DNA of 64,000 nucleotides from Microbacterium oleivorans (GTDB lineage Bacteria; Actinomycetota; Actinomycetes; Actinomycetales; Microbacteriaceae). How positions within the stretch are numbered: the stretch's first letter is position 1; every line of letters begins with the position of its first letter. Made by a program: the position numbers and the translations under genes. Where the stretch lies: positions 434,001-498,000 of the forward strand of contig NZ_JAMBOV010000002.1 in the NCBI RefSeq assembly GCF_023715745.1, read 5' to 3'. The notes under the pieces are model-generated. The model searched no databases. It was not told where the DNA came from and was given only the letters and a program-made list of their open reading frames with translations. Below, piece by piece: positions 8,918 through 17,705 of the stretch.

Positions 8918-9840
8918 GCCTGAGCATCGACCCCGCTCGGCGCGTGCACGTGCGCGCGCCGGGCAAGCTCAACCTCTTCTTCGACGTGGGCGCCGTCGGC
9001 GACGACGGCTATCACGAGGTCGCCTCGGTCTATCAGGCGGTCTCGCTGTACGAGGACCTCTGGGCCTCGCACGACGAGGGGTTCCATCTCGCGGTCACGG
9101 GCGATGTCGACGTCTCGGGCGTTCCGCTCGACGAGCGCAACCTCGCCCTTCGTGCCGCCCGCCTGGTGACCGACGCGGTCGGGTGGGAGGGCGGCATCCG
9201 TCTGCAGATCCACAAGGGCGTACCGGTGGCCGGCGGTATGGGCGGGGGATCCGCGGATGCCGCGGCCGCCCTCGTCGCCGTGAACGAGCTGATCGAGGCC
9301 GGGCTCTCCACGTCCGAGCTGCACGAGCTCGGCGCGGGCCTCGGTGCGGACGTCCCGTTCGCGCTGCTCGGCGGCACCGCCGTCGGCACCGGTCGCGGCG
9401 ACGAGCTCGCCCCGGCGCTCGGTCGGGGCCGATTCTCGTGGGTGCTGGTCACCGACGGCGACGGACTCTCGACGCCCGAGGTCTACGGCACGCTCGACCG
9501 CCTCCGCGACGTCGCCGACATCGGGCCCGGTCGCCTGATGCCCGAGGTCGACCCGGCGGTGCTGCGTGCCCTGCGGTCGGGGGATGCCGCGGCCCTGGCG
9601 GCCGTCATCCGCAACGACCTGCAGCTCGCCGCCGTGCACCTGCGCCCGGCACTGGCCGAGGTGCTGGACGCGGGCATGGCCGCCGGCGCCCTCGGCGGAC
9701 TGGTCTCGGGTTCGGGCCCGACGGTCGCGTTCCTCGCGTCCGACGACGACCACGCGCGAGAGATCGCGTCGCAGTTGTCGGATGCTGGTCGCACCGCCCA
9801 CACGGTCAGCGGACCGGTCGCCGGCACACGGATCGTCTGA
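8914..9840 (+). CDS. ispE: 4-diphosphocytidyl-2-C-methyl-D-erythritol kinase
   Basis: 308 residues. A GHMP kinase phosphorylating CDP-methylerythritol in the non-mevalonate isoprenoid route; ispH later in the window belongs to the same pathway. Motifs: VRAPGKLNLFFDVG near the start, the ATP loop PVAGGMGGGSADAAAAL, LGADVPFAL and the C-terminal GLVSGSGPTVAFL. The GTG start at 8914 overlaps the aldo/keto reductase stop (GTGA), so translation is coupled. Confidence 0.95.
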   Translation: MSLSIDPARRVHVRAPGKLNLFFDVGAVGDDGYHEVASVYQAVSLYEDLWASHDEGFHLAVTGDVDVSGVPLDERNLALRAARLVTDAVGWEGGIRLQIHKGVPVAGGMGGGSADAAAALVAVNELIEAGLSTSELHELGAGLGADVPFALLGGTAVGTGRGDELAPALGRGRFSWVLVTDGDGLSTPEVYGTLDRLRDVADIGPGRLMPEVDPAVLRALRSGDAAALAAVIRNDLQLAAVHLRPALAEVLDAGMAAGALGGLVSGSGPTVAFLASDDDHAREIASQLSDAGRTAHTVSGPVAGTRIV

Positions 9841-9860
9841 CGCACGTCGGCGGCTCCCCC

Positions 9861-9866
9861 TAGCCT
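9861..9866 (+). promoter_or_regulatory. -10 box TAGCCT before the Eis-like gene (probable leaderless)
   Basis: TAGCCT ends seven bases before ATG 9874. Confidence 0.45.
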
Positions 9867-9873
9867 GGAGGGC

Positions 9874-11184
9874 ATGACCTCACTCGGCGACGCCTTCCAC
9901 TCCGCTCCGCTCGACGAGACCCTGCGTGCCGCGATCGAGGCCGACGGCCTCCGCATCGACCGCGTCGGCGACGAGGACCGTGCCGCCTCGGACCGGTGGA
10001 CGGATGCCGTCGCCCGCGGCTTCCTCGACGGGGAGCGCAACGACGTGCAGCGCGGGGAGTCCTTCGTCCGCAGCCGGTACCGCCGGAAGATCGGCGTCTA
10101 CGACCCCGCTGCCGTGCAGCCGGACGAACCCGTCACCACCTTCGCGTCGTGGATCGCCGACCTCACGCTCCCGGGCGCGGCCACGATCCCGATGTGCGCG
10201 ATCAGCGCGGTCACCGTCGCGCCCACGCACCGTCGGCGGCGGCTGCTCTCGCGTGTGATGGCAGGGGAGCTGCGCACGGCGGTGGCGCAGGGCGCCCCGA
10301 TCGCGGGTCTGACCGTCAGCGAATCGGGCATCTACGGGCGGTTCGGATTCGCGCCCGCGGCCGCAGCCGCGTCGTGGGAGATCCAGACCCGGCGAGCGGG
10401 GTGGATCGGTCCGATCGCTCCGGGCCGGCTCGACTACGTGACGCGCGAACAGGCGCGGGAAGCCGCGACCGCACTGCACGAGCGCACCCGCCTGACGTCT
10501 CCGGGTGAGATCGCGATGCCCGGCGGTCACTGGGACCGCACCTACGGCACACGTCCCGACGCCGAGAAGGCCGACCGGCTGCGTGCGGTCCAGTACCGCT
10601 CGCCGGAGGGCGAGGTCGAGGGTGTCGCCCTGTACTCGGTCAGCGAGAACGACGACGACTGGGCCGCGTCGATCGCGACCGTCCATCAGCTCCTCGCGGT
10701 GACGGATGCCGCGTACGCGGGCCTCTGGCGCTTCCTCCTGTCGCTCGATCTCATCGGCACCGTGCGAGCGAGCGAACTGTCGGTCGACGAGCCGCTCTGG
10801 TGGATGATCGCCGATCAGCGTGCCGCCCGCATCCGGATCGCCGACCACCAGTACCTGCGGATCCTCGACGTGCCCACGGTGCTCGCAGCGCGCGGGTACG
10901 ACGTCGACGACGTGGTGGCTCTGGAGGTCGCCGATCCGCTCGGGATCGCCGAGGGCAGGTTCGTCCTGTCGGCCGGTGAGGAGCCGGGCGTCGACGTGGT
11001 CGACGAGGCGCCGCTCGGCGTCCCGCTCGCGAAGCTCGGTGTCGCCGAGCTGTCGGCGATCCTGCTCGGCGGCGTCTCGCCCGTGACGCTCGCTCGCGCG
11101 GGACGCATCGAGACGGACGATCCGCACCGCCTCGCCCGCGTGTTCGCCTCGACGACGACACCGCGCCTGAGCTTCTGGTACTGA
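9874..11184 (+). CDS. Eis-like GNAT N-acetyltransferase
   Basis: 436 residues arranged as in the Eis group: an N-terminal GNAT fold with the acetyl-CoA loop VTVAPTHRRRRLLSRVM (about residues 112-128) and GLTVSESGIYGRFGF, a second GNAT-like region, and a C-terminal sterol-carrier-like domain. The chain ends in LSFWY; in Eis the C-terminal carboxylate of an aromatic residue serves as a catalytic group. Eis homologues acetylate aminoglycosides and other amines; the substrate here is unknown. Confidence 0.85.
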   Translation: MTSLGDAFHSAPLDETLRAAIEADGLRIDRVGDEDRAASDRWTDAVARGFLDGERNDVQRGESFVRSRYRRKIGVYDPAAVQPDEPVTTFASWIADLTLPGAATIPMCAISAVTVAPTHRRRRLLSRVMAGELRTAVAQGAPIAGLTVSESGIYGRFGFAPAAAAASWEIQTRRAGWIGPIAPGRLDYVTREQAREAATALHERTRLTSPGEIAMPGGHWDRTYGTRPDAEKADRLRAVQYRSPEGEVEGVALYSVSENDDDWAASIATVHQLLAVTDAAYAGLWRFLLSLDLIGTVRASELSVDEPLWWMIADQRAARIRIADHQYLRILDVPTVLAARGYDVDDVVALEVADPLGIAEGRFVLSAGEEPGVDVVDEAPLGVPLAKLGVAELSAILLGGVSPVTLARAGRIETDDPHRLARVFASTTTPRLSFWY

Positions 11185-11207
11185 GCGGGCACCCTCCCCG
11201 CGCCGCG

Positions 11208-11213
11208 TAGCCT
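11208..11213 (+). promoter_or_regulatory. -10 box TAGCCT before the ABC-F gene (probable leaderless)
   Basis: TAGCCT ends seven bases before ATG 11221; the intervening CTGGAGGGG could also serve as a weak ribosome binding site if transcription starts further upstream. Confidence 0.45.
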
Positions 11214-11220
11214 GGAGGGG

Positions 11221-13029
11221 ATGGCACATCTTCTCGGGGCCGAGGCCCTGCACCTGGAGTACCCGACCAAGGTCGTCTTCGACGGCGTCTCGCTCGGTGT
11301 CGACGAGGGCGACCGCATCGGCATCGTCGGCCGCAACGGCGACGGCAAGTCGAGCCTCATGGCGATGCTCGCCGGGCGCCGCGAGCCGGACTCGGGGCGC
11401 GTGACGGTTCGCGGTGGCGTCACCATCGGGGTGCTGGAGCAGACGGACGTCCTGCCGGACGACCTGACCGTCGGTCGCGCCGTCGTCGGCGACGGACCCG
11501 CGCACGAGTGGGCCGGCGACCCCCGGGTCCGCGACGTGATCGCCGGGTTGCTGTCCGACCTGGATTGGGATGCCGCCATCGGCACGCTCTCGGGTGGTCA
11601 GCGCCGTCGCGTCGCCCTCGCGCAACTGCTCGCGGGGGACTGGGACGTGCTCGCGCTCGACGAGCCCACCAACCACCTCGACGTGGAGGGCATCGCGTGG
11701 CTGGCCGAGCATCTCAAGCGACGCTGGTCGGCGACCTCGGGTGCGCTCATGGTCGTGACGCACGACCGGTGGTTCCTCGACGAGGTCTGCACGAAGACGT
11801 GGGAGGTGCACGACCGCATCGTCGAGCCTTTCGAGGGCGGCTACGCCGCGTACATCCTGCAGCGCGTCGAACGCGACCGGCAGGCCGCGGCCATCGAGGC
11901 CCGCCGGCAGAACCTCGCCCGCAAGGAGCTCGCCTGGCTGCGCCGCGGTGCACCGGCCCGCACGAGCAAGCCGAAGTTCCGGATCGACGCCGCCAACGAG
12001 CTCATCGCCGACGTCCCCGAGATCCGCGATCGGGTCTCCCTCCAGTCGCTCGCCGTCGCCCGCCTCGGCAAGGACGTCGTCGACCTGCTCGACGCGGGGG
12101 TGTCCTACGACGGCCGCGAGATCATCCGGGGCGTCGAGTGGCGCATCGCCCCGGGTGAGCGCACCGGCATCCTCGGCGTCAACGGCGCCGGGAAGTCCAC
12201 CCTCCTGGGACTCGTCTCCGGCGTCGTGCAGCCCACCGCGGGGCGCGTGAAGCACGGCAAGACCGTGAAGGTGGCGACCCTGACGCAGCGCATGGACGAG
12301 CTCGACCCCCACCTCGACGAACCCGTGCGCGTGGTCGTCTCGCGCCTGCGGACCACCTACACCTTCGGCGCGGGTTCGAAAGCGCAGGAGCTCACGCCCG
12401 GGCAGCTGCTCGAGCGCATGGGCTTCTCGTCGGCCCAGCTGTCCACGCCCGTGAAGGACCTCTCCGGCGGGCAGAAGCGCCGCCTCCAGCTCCTCCTGAT
12501 CCTCCTCGACCAGCCGAACGTCCTCATCCTCGACGAGCCCACGAACGACCTCGACACCGACATGCTCGCCGCGATCGAGGATCTCCTCGACTCGTGGGCG
12601 GGCACCCTCATCGTCGTCTCCCACGACCGCTACTTCATGGAGCGGGTCACAGACCAGCAGTACGCCGTCATGGGCGGCACGCTGCGCCACCTGCCCGGCG
12701 GGATCGAGGAGTACCTGCGCCTGCGGGCCGCCCAGCCGCAGGCGACAGGGGCGGCGACCACCGGTGGCCAGAAGGCGGATGCGGCAGCGCCGACGGCATC
12801 CGCTCTCACCGGAGCCGAGCGACGCGCGGCCGAGAAGGAGCTCACGAGCCTCGAGCGGCGCATCGAGAAGCTCAGCGCCCAGATCGGAGCCGCCCGCACC
12901 GCCCTCGCCGACCACGATCAGGCCGACTACGTCGGGCTCGGGGAGGAGATGCAGCGCATCGGTGCCATGGAGGCGGAGGTCGCCGAGGCCGAGGAGCGGT
13001 GGTTCGAACTCGGCGAGCAGCTCGCGTGA
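11221..13029 (+). CDS. ABC-F subfamily ATPase (Uup-like)
   Basis: 602 residues with two ATP-binding cassettes and no membrane segment. First cassette: Walker A GRNGDGKSS, signature TLSGGQRRRVALAQ, Walker B LALDEPTNHLD. A linker helix of about 70 residues follows, then a second cassette with GVNGAGKST, DLSGGQKRRLQLL and LILDEPTNDLD. A charged coiled-coil tail (about 535-602) resembles Uup. ABC-F proteins act on ribosomes or tolerate antibiotics. An ABC-F gene in this neighbourhood after ispE is common in actinobacteria. It meets the RluA gene tail to tail with no gap. Confidence 0.93.
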   Translation: MAHLLGAEALHLEYPTKVVFDGVSLGVDEGDRIGIVGRNGDGKSSLMAMLAGRREPDSGRVTVRGGVTIGVLEQTDVLPDDLTVGRAVVGDGPAHEWAGDPRVRDVIAGLLSDLDWDAAIGTLSGGQRRRVALAQLLAGDWDVLALDEPTNHLDVEGIAWLAEHLKRRWSATSGALMVVTHDRWFLDEVCTKTWEVHDRIVEPFEGGYAAYILQRVERDRQAAAIEARRQNLARKELAWLRRGAPARTSKPKFRIDAANELIADVPEIRDRVSLQSLAVARLGKDVVDLLDAGVSYDGREIIRGVEWRIAPGERTGILGVNGAGKSTLLGLVSGVVQPTAGRVKHGKTVKVATLTQRMDELDPHLDEPVRVVVSRLRTTYTFGAGSKAQELTPGQLLERMGFSSAQLSTPVKDLSGGQKRRLQLLLILLDQPNVLILDEPTNDLDTDMLAAIEDLLDSWAGTLIVVSHDRYFMERVTDQQYAVMGGTLRHLPGGIEEYLRLRAAQPQATGAATTGGQKADAAAPTASALTGAERRAAEKELTSLERRIEKLSAQIGAARTALADHDQADYVGLGEEMQRIGAMEAEVAEAEERWFELGEQLA

Positions 13030-13950
13030 TCAGTCGGAGGGCGCTTCGCGCAGACGCAGCCCGGTCGTGAACTCGCGGGCGTGCCCCGTCAACGGGTCGA
13101 TGAACCGCAGTTCGCGCGCCAGCAGCTGAAGCGGTCGCTCCGGGTCGTCCGGGGCCTCGTCGAGGAGGTCCGGATAGAACCGGTCGCCGAGGATGCCGAG
13201 TCCGATGCCGGCGAGGTGAGTGCGGAGCTGGTGCATGCGACCGGTCCGCGGGAGGAGCCGGAGGTGCGCCCGTTCGGCGGTGACCCGGATCGCCTCGACG
13301 CGCGTCTCGGCGTTCGGCTCCCGGTCCTCGTGGACGATCGCGCGGAGGCTGCCGCGCGAGCTCGTCAGGTGCGAGCGCACGGCCAGGGGGAGATGCGGCA
13401 TCCCGTCGGCGGGCACTGCGGTGACCGCCTCGTAGACCTTCTCGACCGCCCGGTCGGCGAACAGCGTCTGGTACGCGCCGCGGGTCGCGGGTCGCACGGA
13501 GAACATCACGAGCCCCGCCGTCGCGCGGTCCAGACGGTGGATGGGGGTGAGGTCGGGGTTCTCGAACCGTTGACGCAGCCGGACGAGGGCGGAGTTGTAC
13601 AGGAATCCGCCGCCGGGGGTGGTCGGCAGGAAGTGCGGCTTGTCGACTACGAGGAGGTCGTCGTCGAGGTGGCGCACCGTCACCTCGTAGGGGATCCGGG
13701 GCTCGTCGGGCGGCTCCCGGTAGTACCAGATGAAGTCCTCCGCCCCGAGCGGCGTCTCACGGGTCAGTCGGGTGCCGTCGATCGCGACGACCTCACCGCG
13801 GTCGAACCGGGCGAGGAGGATGTCGGGGTCGATGTGCGCGAACCGTCCCGTCACGTAGTCGGCGATCGTCGCCCACGGTCCTGTGCGCGGCACCCGAAGC
13901 CGTGTGGGACCGACCCCGTCTCGGACGGGCAGCGGAGCGCGCATCGCCAT
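13030..13950 (-). CDS. RluA-family pseudouridine synthase
   Basis: 306 residues. Converts specific uridines in rRNA or tRNA to pseudouridine. The catalytic motif HRLDRATAGLVMFS contains the essential Asp, and VVDKPHFLPTTPGG and TGRMHQLRTHLAGIG are conserved RluA segments. An N-terminal region (FDRGEVVAIDG) may be a degenerate S4-like part. The target site cannot be assigned. Seven bases separate it from the upstream marR-type gene on the same strand, so the two are probably co-transcribed. Confidence 0.9.
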   Translation of the reverse strand: MAMRAPLPVRDGVGPTRLRVPRTGPWATIADYVTGRFAHIDPDILLARFDRGEVVAIDGTRLTRETPLGAEDFIWYYREPPDEPRIPYEVTVRHLDDDLLVVDKPHFLPTTPGGGFLYNSALVRLRQRFENPDLTPIHRLDRATAGLVMFSVRPATRGAYQTLFADRAVEKVYEAVTAVPADGMPHLPLAVRSHLTSSRGSLRAIVHEDREPNAETRVEAIRVTAERAHLRLLPRTGRMHQLRTHLAGIGLGILGDRFYPDLLDEAPDDPERPLQLLARELRFIDPLTGHAREFTTGLRLREAPSD

Positions 13951-13956
13951 CGCGGG

Positions 13957-14454
13957 TCAGACGTCGAAGCCGAGGCTGAGCTTGCGCAGCAGAGCGGCGA
14001 GACGGTCGCGGTCGGCCCGGGATATCTGGCCGAGCAGCTCCGCCTCCGCGTCGACGAGGCGGGTGATCGCGGCGTCGACGCGATTGCGACCCTCCTCCGT
14101 GAGGGTCACGAGCACTCCGCGGCCGTCACCGGGGTCGGCTGCGCGGACGACCAGTCGGCGATCGACGAGCCGGTCGATGCGGTTGGTCATGGTGCCGCTG
14201 GAGACGAGCGTCTGCTGCAGGAGCTGCTTCGGGCTCAGCGTGTACGGCTCGCCCGCGCGCCGCAGCGCGGACAGGACGTCCCACTCCCACGGCTCGAGGT
14301 CGCTCCGGTGGAACGCCTCACGGCGGGCACGATCGAGGTGGCGCGACAGCCGATCCACACGCGAGAGCACCTCGAGCGGGGAGAAGTCCAGATCGGGCCG
14401 CTGCGCGATCCAGGCGCTCACGATCCGGTCGACCTCGTCGTGTTCGGGAGCCAT
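13957..14454 (-). CDS. MarR-family transcriptional regulator
   Basis: 165 residues. A winged-helix repressor with the typical order of a dimerisation helix, the LSPKQLLQQTLVSSGTMTNR recognition helix region, the wing (VVRAADPGDGRGVLVTLTEEG) and a C-terminal helix. Its target is not evident; the adjacent co-oriented gene is a pseudouridine synthase, which is not a usual MarR target. The open frame extends 20 codons upstream, but ATG 14452-14454 gives the family length and has GATGAT six bases before it, like other leaderless starts here. Confidence 0.88.
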   Translation of the reverse strand: MAPEHDEVDRIVSAWIAQRPDLDFSPLEVLSRVDRLSRHLDRARREAFHRSDLEPWEWDVLSALRRAGEPYTLSPKQLLQQTLVSSGTMTNRIDRLVDRRLVVRAADPGDGRGVLVTLTEEGRNRVDAAITRLVDAEAELLGQISRADRDRLAALLRKLSLGFDV

Positions 14455-14557
14455 CCCCTCATCATCGCAGAGCGGCTGCGGCGCCCCGTCGTCCTCGCCC
14501 GCCCCCGCTCGCATGGCAGACTTGACGGGCGGCCGCCGGGACCCCGGAGCGCCGCGG

Positions 14558-14629
14558 TCCGCCGTGGTGTAATGGCAGCACGACAGCCTTTGGAGCTGTG
14601 AGGTCTAGGTTCGAGTCCTGGCGGCGGAG
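14558..14629 (+). tRNA. tRNA-Gln (anticodon UUG)
   Basis: 72-base cloverleaf: acceptor stem TCCGCCG pairs with CGGCGGA (14622-14628), discriminator G at 14629, anticodon loop CTTTGGA giving anticodon TTG, T arm loop TTCGAGT. No CCA is encoded; the next bases are C then the ATG of glmU. The tRNA therefore ends one base before the glmU start codon. Confidence 0.95.
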
Positions 14630-14630
14630 C

Positions 14631-16106
14631 ATGACCGAGAACGCGCTCGACTCCCGCCTCGCCGTCGTCATCCTGGCCGCCGGCCAGGGCACGCGGATGA
14701 AGTCCTCGCTCCCGAAGGTGCTGCACCGCATCGGCGGGCGTCCCCTCGTCGGACATGTCCTCGACACCGCGCGCGACCTCGCTCCCGCTCACGTCGTGGT
14801 CGTCGTGCGGCACGAACGCGAGCAGGTGGCCGCCGCCGTCCTGGGCGTGGCGCCCGAGGTCGTCGTCGTCGACCAGGACGAGATCCCCGGCACCGGCCGC
14901 GCCGTCGAGGTCGCCCTCGACGCCCTCGAGGGGTTCGACGGCGATCTGCTCGTCCTCAGCGGCGACTGCCCGCTCGCCGACGCCGACACCCTCGGCGCCT
15001 TCGTCTCGGAGCACCGCACGGCGCAGGCGGACGCGACCCTCATGACGGCGGTCATCGACGACCCGACCGGCTACGGTCGCATCATCCGCGAGAGCGACGG
15101 CAGTGTCGCCCGCATCGTCGAGCAGAAGGATGCCTCGGCCGAGGAGGCCGCCGTCACCGAGGTCAATGCCGGCATGTACGTGTTCGCGGCCACCGCCCTC
15201 CGCGAACACCTCCCGCAGGTGGGCACCGCGAACGCGCAGAACGAGAAGTACCTCACCGACACCGTCGCGCTGCTGCGTCGCGCCGGGCGACGGGTCGCGG
15301 CATCCGTCGCCGAGGACGCCACCGTCACCTACGGCGTCAACGACCGCGTGCAGCTGTCCGAGGTGGGGCGCCTCCTCAACGCCCGCACGGTGCGCCGGTG
15401 GCAGCTGGAAGGCGTCACGGTGCTGGACCCGGCGACGACGTGGATCGACGTGACGGCGACCCTGGCTCCCGACGTGACCGTGCTTCCCAACACGCACATC
15501 CTCCGGTCGACCAGCGTCGCCGAGGGGGCGACGATCGGTCCCGACACGAGCCTCGTGGACTGCGAGGTCGGCCGGGGCGCCACCGTGACCCGCACCGACG
15601 CGACCCTCGCGGTCATCGGCGCGGAGGCCACCGTCGGCCCGTTCGCCTACGTCCGTCCGGGCACGGAGCTGGGCGAGCGCGGGAAGATCGGCACGTTCGT
15701 CGAGACGAAGAACTCGACCATCGGCGAGGGCAGCAAGGTCCCGCACCTGTCCTACGTCGGTGACACGACCATCGGACGCAACGTCAACCTCGGCGCGGGG
15801 GCGATCACCGCCAACTACGACGACCTCACGAAGCACCGCACCGAGATCGCCGACGAGGTGCACGCCGGCTCGCACAACGTGTTCGTCGCGCCCGTTAGGA
15901 TCGGTGAGGGCGCGAAGACGGGTGCGGGAGCCGTGATCCGCAAGGATGTTCCGGCCGGCGCCCTCGCCCTCAGCATCGCCCCCCAGCGGAACATCGCCGG
16001 GTGGGTCGAGAACAATCGACCGGGAACGGGAGCGGCAGAAGCCGCCGCTCGCGCCCGGTCCGCACAGGAAGCTGGCGATGGGTCGCAAGAAGCAGCACAC
16101 GGTTGA
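14631..16106 (+). CDS. glmU: Bifunctional N-acetylglucosamine-1-phosphate uridyltransferase / glucosamine-1-phosphate acetyltransferase
   Basis: 491 residues. Makes UDP-GlcNAc for peptidoglycan in two steps. The N-terminal uridyltransferase domain starts at LAVVILAAGQGTRMKSSLPK with LSGDCPLAD and EVNAGMYVF; from about residue 255 a left-handed beta-helix carries the acetyltransferase (NSTIGEGSKVPHLSYVGD, GAGAITANYDD, VAPVRIGEGAKTGAGAVI). The ATG at 14631 is the only sensible start: the Rossmann strand begins nine residues later. The start lies one base after the tRNA-Gln, whose 3' arm contains the only GGAG. prs overlaps the 3' end by 29 bases. Confidence 0.95.
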   Translation: MTENALDSRLAVVILAAGQGTRMKSSLPKVLHRIGGRPLVGHVLDTARDLAPAHVVVVVRHEREQVAAAVLGVAPEVVVVDQDEIPGTGRAVEVALDALEGFDGDLLVLSGDCPLADADTLGAFVSEHRTAQADATLMTAVIDDPTGYGRIIRESDGSVARIVEQKDASAEEAAVTEVNAGMYVFAATALREHLPQVGTANAQNEKYLTDTVALLRRAGRRVAASVAEDATVTYGVNDRVQLSEVGRLLNARTVRRWQLEGVTVLDPATTWIDVTATLAPDVTVLPNTHILRSTSVAEGATIGPDTSLVDCEVGRGATVTRTDATLAVIGAEATVGPFAYVRPGTELGERGKIGTFVETKNSTIGEGSKVPHLSYVGDTTIGRNVNLGAGAITANYDDLTKHRTEIADEVHAGSHNVFVAPVRIGEGAKTGAGAVIRKDVPAGALALSIAPQRNIAGWVENNRPGTGAAEAAARARSAQEAGDGSQEAAHG

Positions 16107-17115
16107 CCTCGACACCGAGCGCGGCATCGCGCCGGGCCTGGTGGCCAAGACCAAGAAGCGGCTCGTCGTCGCGTCCGGTCGCTCGCACGAAGAACTCTCG
16201 GCCGAGGTCGCCACGGCCCTCGGCACGCAGCTGGTGCCGACCGAGCACCGCACGTTCGCCTCGGGGGAGATCCTCACCCGCTTCGAGGTGTCGATCCGCG
16301 GCTGCGACTTCTTCCTCATCCAGAGCTTCGGGCCGCCCGTCAACGAATGGCTGATGGAGACCCTCATCATGCTGGATGCCGCCAAGCGCGCATCCGCGAA
16401 GCGCATCACCGTCGTGGCGCCGTACTTCCCCTACTCCCGACAGGACAAGAAGGGCCGCGGTCGTGAGCCGATCAGCGCCCGCCTGGTCGCCGATCTGTTC
16501 AAGACCGCCGGGGCGGACCGCGTCATGAGCGTCGACCTCCACGCCGCGCAGATCCAGGGCTTCTTCGACGGTCCCGTCGACCACCTCTTCGCCAAGCCGG
16601 TCCTGCTCGAGCACTTCGAGAACACGCTCTCGGCGGAGGATCGCGCGAAGCTCACGGTGGTCTCGCCCGATACGGGTCGCGTCCGTGTCGCCGACACCTG
16701 GTCCGACAGCCTCGGGGCACCGCTCGCGATCATCCACAAGCGCCGCGACCCGAATGTCGCCAATCAGGTCACGGTCAACGAGATCGTCGGTCAGGTCGAC
16801 GGTCGCGTCTGCCTGCTCGTCGACGACATGATCGACACCGGCGGCACGATCGTGAAGGCGGCCCAGGCCCTCAAGGCCAACGGCGCCGAGCGGGTCATCG
16901 TCGCCGCGACGCACGCGATCTTCAGCGACCCCGCCGTCGAGCGTCTCCAGGACCCCTCGATCGACGAGGTCGTCGTCACCGACACCGTGCCGCTCCCCCC
17001 TGAGAAGCGGTTCCCCGCCCTCACGATCCTGCCGATCGCTCCGCTGCTGGCACGGGCGATCCGCGAGGTCTTCGAGGACGGGTCGGTCACCAGCATGTTC
17101 GACGGCGCCGCCTGA
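16078..17115 (+). CDS. prs: Ribose-phosphate pyrophosphokinase
   Basis: 345 residues. Makes PRPP from ribose-5-phosphate and ATP for nucleotide, histidine and tryptophan synthesis. Motifs: ASGEILTRFEVSIRG, YFPYSRQDKKGRGREPISA (ATP loop), SVDLHAAQIQGFF and the PRPP-binding LLVDDMIDTGGTIVKAA. It is about 25 residues longer at the N-terminus (MGRKKQHTVDLDTERG) than the classical enzyme. AGGAAG seven bases before the ATG supports this start, inside the end of glmU. Confidence 0.95.
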   Translation: MGRKKQHTVDLDTERGIAPGLVAKTKKRLVVASGRSHEELSAEVATALGTQLVPTEHRTFASGEILTRFEVSIRGCDFFLIQSFGPPVNEWLMETLIMLDAAKRASAKRITVVAPYFPYSRQDKKGRGREPISARLVADLFKTAGADRVMSVDLHAAQIQGFFDGPVDHLFAKPVLLEHFENTLSAEDRAKLTVVSPDTGRVRVADTWSDSLGAPLAIIHKRRDPNVANQVTVNEIVGQVDGRVCLLVDDMIDTGGTIVKAAQALKANGAERVIVAATHAIFSDPAVERLQDPSIDEVVVTDTVPLPPEKRFPALTILPIAPLLARAIREVFEDGSVTSMFDGAA

Positions 17116-17150
17116 GGCCCCGCGTCCCGATCCGGTTCGCAGGAGATCCA

Positions 17151-17156
17151 TAGACT
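17151..17156 (+). promoter_or_regulatory. -10 box TAGACT upstream of the flavin electron-transfer operon
   Basis: TAGACT would give an approximately 85-base leader ending in the strong GAAGGAGGAG ribosome binding site before ATG 17247. No convincing -35 was seen. Confidence 0.4.
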
Positions 17157-17246
17157 TCTGCAAGCACCGCCCTGTCGGCGACCGCTTTCCTGGAGTCATC
17201 GCCCCGCGCCCTCGACCGGGCGGGCACGACAGAAGGAGGAGCTCTC

Positions 17247-17705
17247 ATGATCCGCACCACCGCCGTACCCCGACCGATCCGCGTCGGCGCCGCCGCCGCC
17301 TCCGTCGCAGGGCTCGCCCTGCTCGCCGGGTGCGCCGGCCAGACGACGACCGGCGGCGGCGCGTCGTCGCAGCCGTCGGCGGATGCCGGCAGCGGTTCGT
17401 CCTCGGGGACCTACGAGGACGGCACGTACACCGCCGAGGGCTCGTATCAGACCCCCGAGACCGTCGAGACGATCAGCGTCACGCTGACGCTCGAATCGAA
17501 CGTCGTCACGGCCGTCGAGGTGACCGGCGATCCGCAGGCGCGGGAGAGCGAGCAGTACCAGAGCGAGTTCATCGGCGGCATCCAGGACGAGGTCGTCGGC
17601 AAGAACCTCGACGACCTGTCCGTCGATCGGGTGGGCGGATCGTCCCTGACCAGCGGCGGGTTCAACGCAGCGGTCGCCGAGATCCGGACCGAAGCCGCGT
17701 CATGA
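17247..17705 (+). CDS. FMN-binding-domain lipoprotein (predicted covalently flavinylated)
   Basis: 152 residues. A Sec signal ends in lipobox LLAGC (lipidated Cys29), followed by a Gly/Ser-rich spacer of about 25 residues and an FMN-binding domain (NqrC/RnfG C-terminal type). The flavin attachment loop reads GGSSLTSGGF, so the acceptor would be the Thr of SSLT, a variant of the classical S-G-A-T. The protein should carry FMN on the outer face of the membrane and relay electrons. The next gene, overlapping by four bases (ATGA), encodes the flavinyl transferase. Strong GGAGGAG ribosome binding site. Confidence 0.88.
   Translation: MIRTTAVPRPIRVGAAAASVAGLALLAGCAGQTTTGGGASSQPSADAGSGSSSGTYEDGTYTAEGSYQTPETVETISVTLTLESNVVTAVEVTGDPQARESEQYQSEFIGGIQDEVVGKNLDDLSVDRVGGSSLTSGGFNAAVAEIRTEAAS

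Noticed and set aside
9880..12915. A frame of about 1000 codons antisense to the Eis-like and ABC-F genes
   Set aside because: Its translation is Arg/Asp/Gly/Val-rich low-complexity sequence without motifs; it arises from the codon bias of the sense genes in high-GC DNA.
16078..16106. A frameshift between glmU and prs because of their 29-base overlap
   Set aside because: Both proteins are full length and prs has its own ribosome binding site inside the end of glmU.
17200..17225. A terminator hairpin between prs and the FMN lipoprotein gene
   Set aside because: Only a 4-bp GCCC/GGGC stem can be drawn; too weak to call.
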